A stretch of DNA of 64,000 nt, taken from positions 124,001 to 188,000 of the forward strand of contig NCBI01000001.1 of the NCBI GenBank assembly GCA_002255365.1, in the 5' to 3' direction. This DNA is from Chromatiales bacterium 21-64-14 (GTDB taxonomy: Bacteria > Pseudomonadota > Gammaproteobacteria > 21-64-14). Positions within the stretch are counted from its first letter, which is position 1, and the number at the start of each line of letters is the position of its first letter. A program made the position numbers and the translations under genes. The notes beneath the pieces were generated by a model. The model was not told the origin of the DNA. It worked only from the letters and a program-made list of their open reading frames with translations, and made no database searches. Positions 28,342-37,104 of this stretch are shown here, piece after piece.

Positions 28342-30132
28342 ATGGCCCATGTACCACCTCTGACGGTACTGCGCGTACCCGATCGCACACCACCGGCCTC
28401 CGGCGCCTTCGATCTGCGCCCGCGCCAAGTTGCCGAATGGATCCAGGCGCTGCCCCTGGCTAGCGTCGGCGAGACCGCACGGCGCGTGTTCCATGCACTG
28501 CAGGACATCAACCGTTTGGAGGCGCGGCCCACAGAGCGGTTCGGCGCCCTGGAACAGTTTCGTGAACCTCTACGCTTTGCGGACGACGCACTGTCCAGAC
28601 ACTATGCCCACCAGAGTCACCCCCTGTCCCCCAAACAGCGGAAGATCGCCGAGCTTTGCCGGGCCCTGCAATTGGAGATGGCCACCGGCTACAAGATCGT
28701 GACCCTGGACAGCGCCGGGACTCCGAACCCCGATCCCCAACTACTGGCCACCGCCGTTCAACGCGCGCTGCGCTACCTGACGGGGGTGCTGCTCCGATCC
28801 TACCGGGCCTATACACCGGCCCCTATAGGCGTATGGCGCGAGATCCACGCATTGCATGAACTGGCGGAAGTCCATGGGGTTCAGGGGACTTCCGTGCCCG
28901 ATTCGGAGTACCACGCAGTGTCCACGGGGACTCCGCGGGATGCCTACCAGCGGGTTCTGCTACTGGCGGCTGCCTGTCCCTACCGCCTGCGCCAGGGGGA
29001 ACACGCGCGCCTCGATACGCTCCTCGAAGGCTGGGCCGGCAGTGCGCGGCTCGGGGCTGTGGGCAGCGCCCGCGCGGCGGGGGGCAGCGGGTTCGTGGTG
29101 GACCCCGATGCGGACCAGCCGCCCACTTATCTCCGGGCGGTCCCCGCTGGCGACCTGGATACCTGCCGGGCACTGGACACCCGCGCGTTGGTGACACAGC
29201 TGCAGCACGAAATGGAACGCCTCCAGGAACAGCCGGCGCAACCCGCGCGCCGGGATCCTCTCGACCTCGGGATGCTGCGCCGGTTGGCACCGGTATGGGG
29301 CCTGATCTCCAAGCGCAGCTTCACCCGCACGACCCAGGCCAGTGATGCCCCGGTCATTATCGGTCTGCACGCGGTTCATCACGGTCTATGCAAGACCGGC
29401 GGGCACGATGTGACAGGAGCGGTACCGCGCTGCGGTCTGGCACCAGGGGCGATCGTCGATACCCGCGCCCGGTTCACCAGCAAGGTCCTGCCGGACCGGG
29501 TCGGTGAGACCCCGGACGTGTGGGACATGGTGTACGAACGGGTGGATCCCAAGCGCGGTTCGGCCGCGGTCACCGTCATGCTGACCCCGAGTCCCGATGA
29601 GCTGGAACGCACGACCCCGGTATGGCGCATGAAAAACCTCAGCGCCGGCGGCTGCTGCCTGCTATGGGGCCACGGCCCCTCCCAGGTGCTGGTGGGGGAA
29701 TTGGTCGCGGTGGGACATCAAAGCCCCGGGTGTGCCCTGCGCTGGAACGTAGGGGTAATCCGTTGGATGCTGGCCCAAGGACCCGATGGCCTGGAGATCG
29801 GGATCCAGTTGCTGTCCCCCGGGGCCCAAGCCGGGGCCCTGCGTGTCACGGCCCACCCGCGCACGGCCCAGCCTCATCATCGGGCCCTGTACCTGCCGGG
29901 GATCCAGCCGGTCCGGCAACCGCCCAGCCTGATCACTGCGCCCGGTGTCCACGCCATCGAAGACACCCTTACCCTGGTCACCGCCACCGGAGAGGCGCGC
30001 ATCCGGCTCACCGGACTGCTGGAAGATACCGGCCTGTTCGCCCAATTTCTATTCGACCCGGAAGAGACCGGAGTACCCCGGGATCGCACCGGTTCCGACA
30101 CGGACTTCGAGTCCCTTTGGCCGATTCTGTGA
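28342..30132 (+). CDS. PilZ-like domain protein of unknown role, 596 aa
   Basis: A large cytoplasmic protein without signal peptide or membrane span. The N-terminal ~370 residues are helical and not recognised. The C-terminal part (about 410-530) resembles a PilZ domain: NLSAGGCCL fits the (D/N)xSxxG motif, followed by strand-like WNVGVIRWM and EIGIQLLSPGA. An obvious RxxxR motif is not visible, so c-di-GMP binding is uncertain. ATG 28342 has AAGG about eight bases upstream. Nearby FimX and other c-di-GMP proteins make a link to that signal plausible. Confidence 0.7.
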   Translation: MAHVPPLTVLRVPDRTPPASGAFDLRPRQVAEWIQALPLASVGETARRVFHALQDINRLEARPTERFGALEQFREPLRFADDALSRHYAHQSHPLSPKQRKIAELCRALQLEMATGYKIVTLDSAGTPNPDPQLLATAVQRALRYLTGVLLRSYRAYTPAPIGVWREIHALHELAEVHGVQGTSVPDSEYHAVSTGTPRDAYQRVLLLAAACPYRLRQGEHARLDTLLEGWAGSARLGAVGSARAAGGSGFVVDPDADQPPTYLRAVPAGDLDTCRALDTRALVTQLQHEMERLQEQPAQPARRDPLDLGMLRRLAPVWGLISKRSFTRTTQASDAPVIIGLHAVHHGLCKTGGHDVTGAVPRCGLAPGAIVDTRARFTSKVLPDRVGETPDVWDMVYERVDPKRGSAAVTVMLTPSPDELERTTPVWRMKNLSAGGCCLLWGHGPSQVLVGELVAVGHQSPGCALRWNVGVIRWMLAQGPDGLEIGIQLLSPGAQAGALRVTAHPRTAQPHHRALYLPGIQPVRQPPSLITAPGVHAIEDTLTLVTATGEARIRLTGLLEDTGLFAQFLFDPEETGVPRDRTGSDTDFESLWPIL

Positions 30133-30154
30133 ATGGGCACAGCAAGGCTGTCGA

Positions 30155-30802
30155 TCAGAAGATCTTCGAGAAGGGATCCGGGTAGACGGCGCGGCCACCG
30201 TCCTGAAGGGTGCCCGCCTGCAGTTCCAGGGCCATGACCGCATCCTCCGGAACACGCAGATTGCAGGACAGGCCCCATTTCTGCGCCGGCTCGAATCCCA
30301 GACGCCGGTAGTATTCGGGATGGCCGACGACCACGATGGCGTCGAAACCGAGCCCGCGGGCTTGTTCCACCGCGGCCTTGATCAGCACGGAACCAATGCC
30401 GCGGTGGGACTGGGACGGCACCACCGACATGGGGCCCAGGGCGAGTGCCTTCGATGCGCGGCCCCCGTCCTTTTGCAGCGGAACCTTGGTGAGGAGTACG
30501 TGGCCCACGATGCGGCCATGCAACTCCGCCACCAGCGACAGCGCCGGGACAAAGCCCGGCAATTGGCGCATGAGGGTAACGAGTTGGGCTTCCTTTTCCC
30601 CTTCAAACGCGCTCAAATTGACCACGTCGATCGCCTTGACGTCGCCCCCGGTCTCCGGCCTGACGATAATGTCCTGGGTCTTCACGGCTGCGCTCACATC
30701 ACCTGCGGCGCCCCCTTCAGGGCCTGCGGAAATACCACGAACCCGGTCCAACAATTCCCGGCAATCCCCTACAGAAAATCCTTTGGGAAAAGCCAATTCC
30801 AT
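30155..30802 (-). CDS. GNAT-family N-acetyltransferase (YhbS-like)
   Basis: Up to 215 aa. The GNAT core begins IIVRPETGGDVKAI and contains GPMSVVPSQSHRGIGSVLIKAA, where the acetyl-CoA loop is Q-x-x-G-I-G. It ends with VVGHPEYYRRLGFEPA, the tail seen in YhbS-type acetyltransferases of unknown substrate. The N-terminal 39 residues come from AT-richer codons. A GTG at 30685 would start the conserved domain directly and is a real alternative to ATG 30802. Confidence 0.8.
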   Translation of the reverse strand: MELAFPKGFSVGDCRELLDRVRGISAGPEGGAAGDVSAAVKTQDIIVRPETGGDVKAIDVVNLSAFEGEKEAQLVTLMRQLPGFVPALSLVAELHGRIVGHVLLTKVPLQKDGGRASKALALGPMSVVPSQSHRGIGSVLIKAAVEQARGLGFDAIVVVGHPEYYRRLGFEPAQKWGLSCNLRVPEDAVMALELQAGTLQDGGRAVYPDPFSKIF

Positions 30803-31001
30803 CCTAGCAGGAATGGGCGGTGCGGGGAACCGCCCGGGCCACGCGCCGATGCCGGCCGTCGCCCCGTCTCATGGTTCAAGTAAGCTCCCAGGCGGCCGAA
30901 TATAGATGAGCGGCGCCACGATGGGAGACCGCGGCCCGCCTGCCCCTGTGGGGGGCGGCGATCACGGCCGGCGGCGCGTGCGGCAGGGTCGTCAGGAGCC
31001 T

Positions 31002-33089
31002 ATGGTGGATAAGGAAAACGTACTTCGCCTGCTGATCGTCGAAACCTCCCTCAACGATGCCGAGATCATCACCAGCGTCTTGCGCAACGCAGGGCATGCG
31101 GTGCGCGCCAGCAGCGTTGAGGACGCCGAGGACCTGCAGGCAGCCCTCAAAGACCAGATCCCCGACTTGGTGATCTGCTCCACGGAACTCCCGGACTTCG
31201 GACTCAACGAAGTCATGGAATTCCTGGCTGAGACCGGTAAGACCATACCCGTAATCGCAAGTGCCGCCCGATGGGGCGACGAGGGCGCCGTCGTGGAAGC
31301 CCTGCGTGCCGGCGCCCGGGATCTGGTCTCCAAGGAGCAGCCCGAACATCTTCAGCTCGTGGTAAACCGGGAATTGGAATTCATACATGCGCAGCGCGCG
31401 CTACGCCGCAACGATGCTTCCCTGCGTGAGAGCGAGAAGCGCTGCCACGCGTTGCTCGAGAGTTCCCGGGATGCTATCGCCTATGTCCATGAAGGCATGC
31501 ACGTCTACGCCAACCGTGCGTACCTGGAGCTGTTCGGCTACAACGCCTTCGAGGAGCTGGAAGGTACGCCGATCATGGACATGGTGGCCCCCGACGATCA
31601 CAGCCGCTTCAAGGAGTTTCTGCGCAATCACGGAACGGGCGACGTCGCTGGCCAGATCGAATTGCACGGCCTGCTGCCGGACGGAAACACCTTCGATGCG
31701 CTGTTGGAGCTGGCAGCGGCGAGCGTCGAAGGCGAGGCCTGCACGCAGATCATCATCCGCAGCCAGTTGGATCAGAAGGAACTGGAACAGAAAATCAAAC
31801 AACTGAGCATGAAGGATCTGGTGACCGGACTGTACAACCGGCAGTTCTTCATGGATACCTTGGACGAAGCGGTATCCCGCGCTGGGACCAAGGGCACCGC
31901 CAGTGCACTGCTGCAGATCGTGCTGGATGACTTCAGGGCCATTAAGGAGCAGGTGGGCATTGCCGCAAGCGACCTGGTGGTGGGCGATTTGGCCAAACTA
32001 CTCCAATCGCGGGTTCCCGAGGGCGACGTCCTCGCGCGCTTCGGCGACAACACCTTCGCGCTGCTCACCGGCCAGGCCGACCCCGATGGAATCCATGCGC
32101 TGGCGGAATCGATCCGCAGCGCGGTCTCCGATCATATCTCCGAGGTGGGCACCAGTTCGGTGACCACCACTTGCAGCATCGGCATCAGCCGGATTAACGA
32201 TGAGACTGGCGGCACTCAGGAGGTCCTCGGACAAGCCGACTTGGCCTGCGCGAAGGCCCAGGCCGCAAACGGCAACTGCATCGAAATATTCAACGCAGCG
32301 GCCGAACAACGCTCCGGCAAGGAAAAGCAGCAGCAGTGGACCGAACGCATCCAGGCCGCCCTGGACAACGGCCGGTTCCGACTCGTCTATCAGCCGATCG
32401 TCAGTCTGCACGGGGACGCGAACGAGATGTACGAAGTCTTGCTGCGCATGGTGGACGAGAACGGGCAGGAAATTCCGCCCAACGATTTCCTGGCACCGAC
32501 CGAACAGGCCGGGCTGATGACCACCGTCGATCGCTGGGTTTTCAGCCATGCTGTCGAGGTACTCGCCCAACGTTTGCAGGCCGGCATCCACACCCGGTTC
32601 TTTGTCAAGCTCGCGGCGGCATCCATCACAGACGAGACCCTCGTTCCGTGGCTCAGCGATCTCCTGAAAGAGCACCGGTTGCCCGGCGACGGCCTGGTCC
32701 TGGAGCTATCCGAGTCGGTGGCCTTCACCCATCTCAAGGCTGCCAAAACGCTGGTCAAACGCACCCGGGAGCTGCATTGCGGTCTGGCCCTGGAACACTT
32801 CGGCAGCGGGCTGAATTCGTTCAACCTGGTAAAACACCTGCCGGCGGACTATCTCAAGATCGACGGCACTTTCATGCGCGACCTGGCGGAAAATACAGAA
32901 ACCCAGGACACGGTGAAGTCCATTACCGACATGGCGCATTCCATGGGCAAGCTGACGATAGCCGAGTGGGTGGAGGACGCCGGCACGCTGGCGGTACTGT
33001 GGCAATGCGGGGTGAACTATATCCAAGGCTACTTCCTGCAGGAGCCCGATACCACCCTGGGCTATGACTTCAGCGAAGGCGTGCTCTAG
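31002..33089 (+). CDS. fimX: FimX-like protein: degenerate REC-PAS-GGDEF-EAL, type IV pilus regulator
   Basis: 695 aa, close to the 691 aa of P. aeruginosa FimX and with the same domain order: receiver (about 8-125), PAS (140-255), GGDEF-like (265-430), EAL-like (445-690). The receiver lacks the phospho-acceptor Asp (VICSTELP). The GGDEF motif reads FGDNTF (347-352). EAL reads EVL (478-480), and the DDFG loop reads EHFGSG. It therefore probably binds c-di-GMP without making or cleaving it. FimX uses this to stimulate PilB and PilZ in pilus extension. ATG 31002 follows AGGAG. Confidence 0.85.
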   Translation: MVDKENVLRLLIVETSLNDAEIITSVLRNAGHAVRASSVEDAEDLQAALKDQIPDLVICSTELPDFGLNEVMEFLAETGKTIPVIASAARWGDEGAVVEALRAGARDLVSKEQPEHLQLVVNRELEFIHAQRALRRNDASLRESEKRCHALLESSRDAIAYVHEGMHVYANRAYLELFGYNAFEELEGTPIMDMVAPDDHSRFKEFLRNHGTGDVAGQIELHGLLPDGNTFDALLELAAASVEGEACTQIIIRSQLDQKELEQKIKQLSMKDLVTGLYNRQFFMDTLDEAVSRAGTKGTASALLQIVLDDFRAIKEQVGIAASDLVVGDLAKLLQSRVPEGDVLARFGDNTFALLTGQADPDGIHALAESIRSAVSDHISEVGTSSVTTTCSIGISRINDETGGTQEVLGQADLACAKAQAANGNCIEIFNAAAEQRSGKEKQQQWTERIQAALDNGRFRLVYQPIVSLHGDANEMYEVLLRMVDENGQEIPPNDFLAPTEQAGLMTTVDRWVFSHAVEVLAQRLQAGIHTRFFVKLAAASITDETLVPWLSDLLKEHRLPGDGLVLELSESVAFTHLKAAKTLVKRTRELHCGLALEHFGSGLNSFNLVKHLPADYLKIDGTFMRDLAENTETQDTVKSITDMAHSMGKLTIAEWVEDAGTLAVLWQCGVNYIQGYFLQEPDTTLGYDFSEGVL

Positions 33090-33201
33090 CGGGCGGTTTT
33101 CAGCCTCCGGTCTACCCGCGCTACTCGCAGGACCCCCGGCGCGGTTAAGGGTCGCACCCCCGCGGGCCGGGCGCTCTCCCAGGCGAACTGGATCCGCGGG
33201 C

Positions 33202-33247
33202 CACATCCAGCACCGCCCGTCGTTCAGTCCAGCACCGCCTGGATGTG
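33202..33247. repeat. Small direct and inverted repeat in the gap after fimX
   Basis: TCCAGCACCGCC occurs twice (33206-33217 and 33228-33239). CACATCCAG (33202-33210) is repeated inverted as CTGGATGTG (33239-33247). The rest of the 251-bp gap between fimX and the DUF1015 remnant (33090-33340) shows no gene and no T-tract terminator. The element may be the transcription stop for the two convergent genes or a relic of rearrangement. Confidence 0.4.
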
Positions 33248-33340
33248 CAGGGGCTTGCTGCGAGGCGACCCGCCGCCGCCCCGCGCGTGGTGCGGACTAA
33301 CGCTACGTCGCGTGGTTGTGCCGGTGCTCGAGCATGCGCG

Positions 33341-34398
33341 TCAATCCAAAACGTGGGAGACCAGCCCATCGGCCAGCTTGGGCTCGAACCAGGTGGACTT
33401 GGGCGGCATGACTTCCCCGGCGTCCGCCACCGCCATCAGTGCCTCCATGGGGGTGGGGCGCAGCGCAAAGGCGGCGGCCATGCCCCCGCTATTCACGCGC
33501 CGTTCCAGTTCCTGGAGACCGCGGACCGGCGCGGCGCAACCGCGTCCGGCGCCGGCGCCACCGAGAAACGCTCTGAGAGCCGCGCCAGAAAGTCGTCCGG
33601 CGCCAGTCCATTGAGATCCTTGACGACCCGGTTGTAGTCGAGAATCCGCATGCGGTGGGCGGGAAACGCCACTGCCAGAAAGGCGTCGTAGCTCGCTTGC
33701 CCGCAGTGACCGGGATCGGCGGCGGCCCGCGTCCGCGCGACGCGCTCCGCGGCCGCCGATCGATGGTGACCATCGGCGATGTAGAGGACTCGCATCGCCT
33801 CAAAGCAGCGGGTAATCTGCGCGCACCAACCCGCCTCTGCCATGGGCCACAGGATGTGGCGCACCCCATCCGCGGCTTCCAGATCGACCTCAGGGGCACC
33901 TAAGGTCACCTGTTGCAGCAGGTCATCCACTTCCGGCGCCCGGGGGTAGGCCAACAGGACCGGGCCGGTCTGGGCGTTCAGGGCCTCGATCTGCCGGACC
34001 CGGTCGTCTTCCTTGTCCGGGCGTGTGAACTCGTGGCGCCGGATGCGGTTTTCCCGATACGCCGCCACCGCCGCCGCCACGACCACGCCGGTCTGTTCAT
34101 GGTCGCCCATCCGCAGGCGGTAGACATAGTAGGCGGGTTCCGGATCACGAGTCAGCACGCCGGCGCTCAACAACGCGTCGAAGTTCTCCGCAGCCTTGGC
34201 GTAGACCTCGGGGGAATGCGGGTCCTGGCTCTCCGGCAGGTCGATCTCGGCCTTGGAGATATGCAGGAAGCTCCACGGATGCCCATCGGCCATGCGGCGA
34301 GCCTCCGTGGAACTAACCACGTCATAGGGTGGCGCGAGCACGTCGGGCGCGCGGCCCGGTGCCGGGCGCAGTCCGCGTAACGGTCGGATCAGAGACAC
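33341..34398 (-). pseudogene. DUF1015 family gene with internal deletion and frameshift
   Basis: From GTG 34398 the first ~275 residues are a normal DUF1015 protein: PLRGLRPAPGRAPDVLAPPYDVV at the start (19-residue core) and [13 protein letters not shown] later, then [14 protein letters not shown]. After [10 protein letters not shown] the frame runs into TGA at 33493-33495. The family's C-terminus ([14 protein letters not shown], then [14 protein letters not shown]) continues in another frame from about 33525 to TGA 33341-33343. The block usually between these parts, roughly 60-80 residues, is absent. The length 1058 is not a multiple of three. The function of the intact family is not well defined. 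Confidence 0.78.
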
Positions 34399-34445
34399 AG
34401 AGGATCTTCCTTGCCTGGGGAAACGGGGTCCAAGATTGTACCTGC

Positions 34446-35342
34446 TCAGGTCTCCGTTGTCCGCCCGGCCCGCAAAGCTGCGATCCGCTCTTCGAGGGGA
34501 GGATGGGTCATGAACAACCGCGCGAATCCGCTACCGACCCGGCCGGAGATACCGAACGCGGCCATCCGATCAGGCAGGCGCCCATGATGTGCGCCGGACT
34601 GCAGACGCAGCAGCGCCGCGATCATCTTCTCCCGTCCCGCGAGCCGGGCGCCGCCGGCGTCGGCACGGAATTCACGGTGGCGTGAAAACCAGAATACGAT
34701 AAGACTCGCCAGAAACCCGAGTACCAGCTCGGCGGCAATCACCGTAAACAGATACGCCGGCCCGTAGCCGCGCTCGACCCGGAACACCACCCGGTCCACT
34801 ACCTGACCGACCACCCGAGAGAGGAAGATCACGAAGGTATTGACCACCCCTTGGATCAGCGCCAACGTGATCATGTCCCCATTGGCGATATGACTCACCT
34901 CGTGCCCGAGTACGCCCTCGATTTCGTCCCGCTCCATACCGATCAGCAGCCCCGCACTCACCGCGACCAACGCATGGTCTCGGCGCATGCCGGTGGCGAA
35001 CGCGTTCATCTCCGCGGAGTCGAACACCGCCACCGCGGGCATGCCGATGCCCGCTTCCCGCGCCAGCCTGCGCACCGTGTCGACCAACCAAGCCTCGGCC
35101 GGGTTTTGAGGCGGCCCGATCACCCGCGCGCCGGTCGTCCGTATAGCGGTCCATTTCGACAGCGCCAGAGACACGAATGCGCCGCCGATCCCAAACAGCG
35201 CGGCGAACACCAACAGTCCGTTGTAGTGCCCCCCAACGCCGTGGCGCGCCAGCAGTTCGTCGACCCCGAGCACCTGCAGAGTAACACCCAGCAGGATCAC
35301 GATGGCCAGGTTGGTAGCCAGAAATAACCATATTCGTTTCAC
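34446..35342 (-). CDS. htpX: Membrane zinc metalloprotease HtpX
   Basis: 298 aa inner-membrane M48 protease for quality control of membrane proteins. The zinc motif HEVSH is at 147-151, with the third ligand in the REFRAD segment (E224). Two N-terminal spans (about 4-25 and 41-60) and two after the active site (about 162-180 and 197-219) match HtpX topology. GTG 35342 gives the family start KRIWLFLATNLAI. The longer open frame to 35396 is rejected. Confidence 0.94.
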   Translation of the reverse strand: MKRIWLFLATNLAIVILLGVTLQVLGVDELLARHGVGGHYNGLLVFAALFGIGGAFVSLALSKWTAIRTTGARVIGPPQNPAEAWLVDTVRRLAREAGIGMPAVAVFDSAEMNAFATGMRRDHALVAVSAGLLIGMERDEIEGVLGHEVSHIANGDMITLALIQGVVNTFVIFLSRVVGQVVDRVVFRVERGYGPAYLFTVIAAELVLGFLASLIVFWFSRHREFRADAGGARLAGREKMIAALLRLQSGAHHGRLPDRMAAFGISGRVGSGFARLFMTHPPLEERIAALRAGRTTET

Positions 35343-35505
35343 AGGCTTATGTCTCCCCGGACGCAACCACCAACACATTGTGATATTGGGACGCACGGCG
35401 CCCCTTCAAGGGCGTCGTCTGCGCCGTGGATCACCATGCCCATGGTATGCTCTAGCCCGCGAGCGGGGGCCATCCACCTTCCGCCCCAGGGGGTAGGGCA
35501 ACCGT

Positions 35506-37104
35506 ATGCTTGGTCCACCAAAGCTGGAACGATCACCCGACGCCGGGACCGACCCGCCGTCGCCGGTGCCGTGCGAACCTGCACGGCGCCCCTGGATCAC
35601 AAAGCTGCTGGCGCAGGTCCGAAAACTGCGGCCCAGTCACGCGCCGATTGCCTACAAGCTGGCGTTCGTCATTGCCCTGCTGATCACCCTTGGCATGGCC
35701 CTGCTCGGATCTATCATCATCAGCAACCAGACGCGCCTGTTACGGGCCCAGATCGACACCTTCGGCCGCACCGTGGTACAGCAGATGGCGGAATCCGCCA
35801 AGGAACCCTTACTGGCCAACGATACACTGGGGCTGGAGGTCCTGGCCACCAACCTGTCCAACGGAGCCAATGTCCTCGGGACCGCGATCTTCTCCAACGG
35901 CGGAACCGTGATGGCCCACGCCGGCGTGACCCCGTTCACGACCGACGCGCCCTTCGCGGGCCGTGTCGTAAATTTCCTGGACGGGAAACCCCACGAACTC
36001 GACTGGCGCTGGGCACGTCCGGCCGGCACCCGGGTGGACGCGGTATCCTTTCTGAGCCCGGTGCGATTCAAGAACGTCGTGGCGGGCTACGTGCTCATCA
36101 GCTTCAGCCGCGAGGCCATGACCCAGGCCGTCGGCGAGTCCGTGCGCGCCATCGTTACCGCCACCGTATTTATGATACTGCTGGGTCTGGCCATGTCTTA
36201 TGTCATGGGGCGCAAGCTTTCCCGCCCCATCATCAACCTGATGGACGCGAGCCGCGCCTTCGGGCAGGGCCACTACGATTTTCGCTTTCTGGAGCGGCGA
36301 CACGATGAAATCGGTTATCTCATGAACTCCTTCAGCAAGATGGCTGAAGGCCTGCTGCAAAAGGCTCAGGTGGAGAGCGTGTTCCGCCGCTATGTATCAC
36401 GCTCCGTAGCACAGGCGGTGCTATCGGACCTGGAACAGGTCAAACTCGGCGGTCAGCACGTGCACGCAAGCGTCGTGTTCGCCGACATTGTGGGCTTCAC
36501 CGCCCTGTCGGAGCGAATGAACCCCACGCATGTGGCAGACCTGCTGAACGAGTTCTATTCCTATACCAGCCGAATCGCGGAAATCTACGGCGGCATGGTG
36601 GATAAATACATCGGCGATTGCGCGATGCTGATTTTCGGGGTCCAGGAACAGGACGACCGTCACGGGTTTCGTGCGCTGTGTTGCGCCGTGCTCCTGCAGC
36701 GCCTGATGGAGCGGCTCAATCAGCGGCGTTCCGCGGCCGGCATTCCGCCCGTACGACTTCGCATAGGCGTGAACACCGGCGACATGCTGGCCGGCAATAT
36801 CGGGACCCGGGAACGGATGCAGTACACGGTCGTCGGCGATGCAGTGAATCTGGCCTCACGCCTGTGCTCGGTGGCAGAGCCCGGCACGATCGCCATCAGC
36901 GGCGAGGTGCTGGCGCAGCCGGAGGTCGCAAATCGCGTGCGGGTACGCGAACACCGCTCGATACACCTACGTGGCATCTCGCGGCCGGTGAACACCTACC
37001 TGGTGCGGGACGTCACCCCGCGCTACCGCAAGGCCATGGGCCGGCGTATCGAGTCGCTGCTGCGGGAGAATGCTGACGCGGAGGCGACGGAGGCCCAGGC
37101 ATGA
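35506..37104 (+). CDS. Membrane-bound class III adenylate/guanylate cyclase with HAMP domain
   Basis: 532 aa. Transmembrane spans at about 50-72 and 213-233 flank a ~140-residue periplasmic sensor region, followed by HAMP (234-285) and a cyclase catalytic domain (315-500). The metal-binding aspartates are D327 (VFADIVGFT) and D371. K367 (VDKYIGD) and D445 (VVGDAVN) are the substrate-specifying pair typical of ATP-using enzymes. N448 and R452 stabilise the transition state. All key residues are present, so it should be active, most likely making cAMP. The ATG follows AGGG, and its stop overlaps the next start. Confidence 0.9.
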   Translation: MLGPPKLERSPDAGTDPPSPVPCEPARRPWITKLLAQVRKLRPSHAPIAYKLAFVIALLITLGMALLGSIIISNQTRLLRAQIDTFGRTVVQQMAESAKEPLLANDTLGLEVLATNLSNGANVLGTAIFSNGGTVMAHAGVTPFTTDAPFAGRVVNFLDGKPHELDWRWARPAGTRVDAVSFLSPVRFKNVVAGYVLISFSREAMTQAVGESVRAIVTATVFMILLGLAMSYVMGRKLSRPIINLMDASRAFGQGHYDFRFLERRHDEIGYLMNSFSKMAEGLLQKAQVESVFRRYVSRSVAQAVLSDLEQVKLGGQHVHASVVFADIVGFTALSERMNPTHVADLLNEFYSYTSRIAEIYGGMVDKYIGDCAMLIFGVQEQDDRHGFRALCCAVLLQRLMERLNQRRSAAGIPPVRLRIGVNTGDMLAGNIGTRERMQYTVVGDAVNLASRLCSVAEPGTIAISGEVLAQPEVANRVRVREHRSIHLRGISRPVNTYLVRDVTPRYRKAMGRRIESLLRENADAEATEAQA

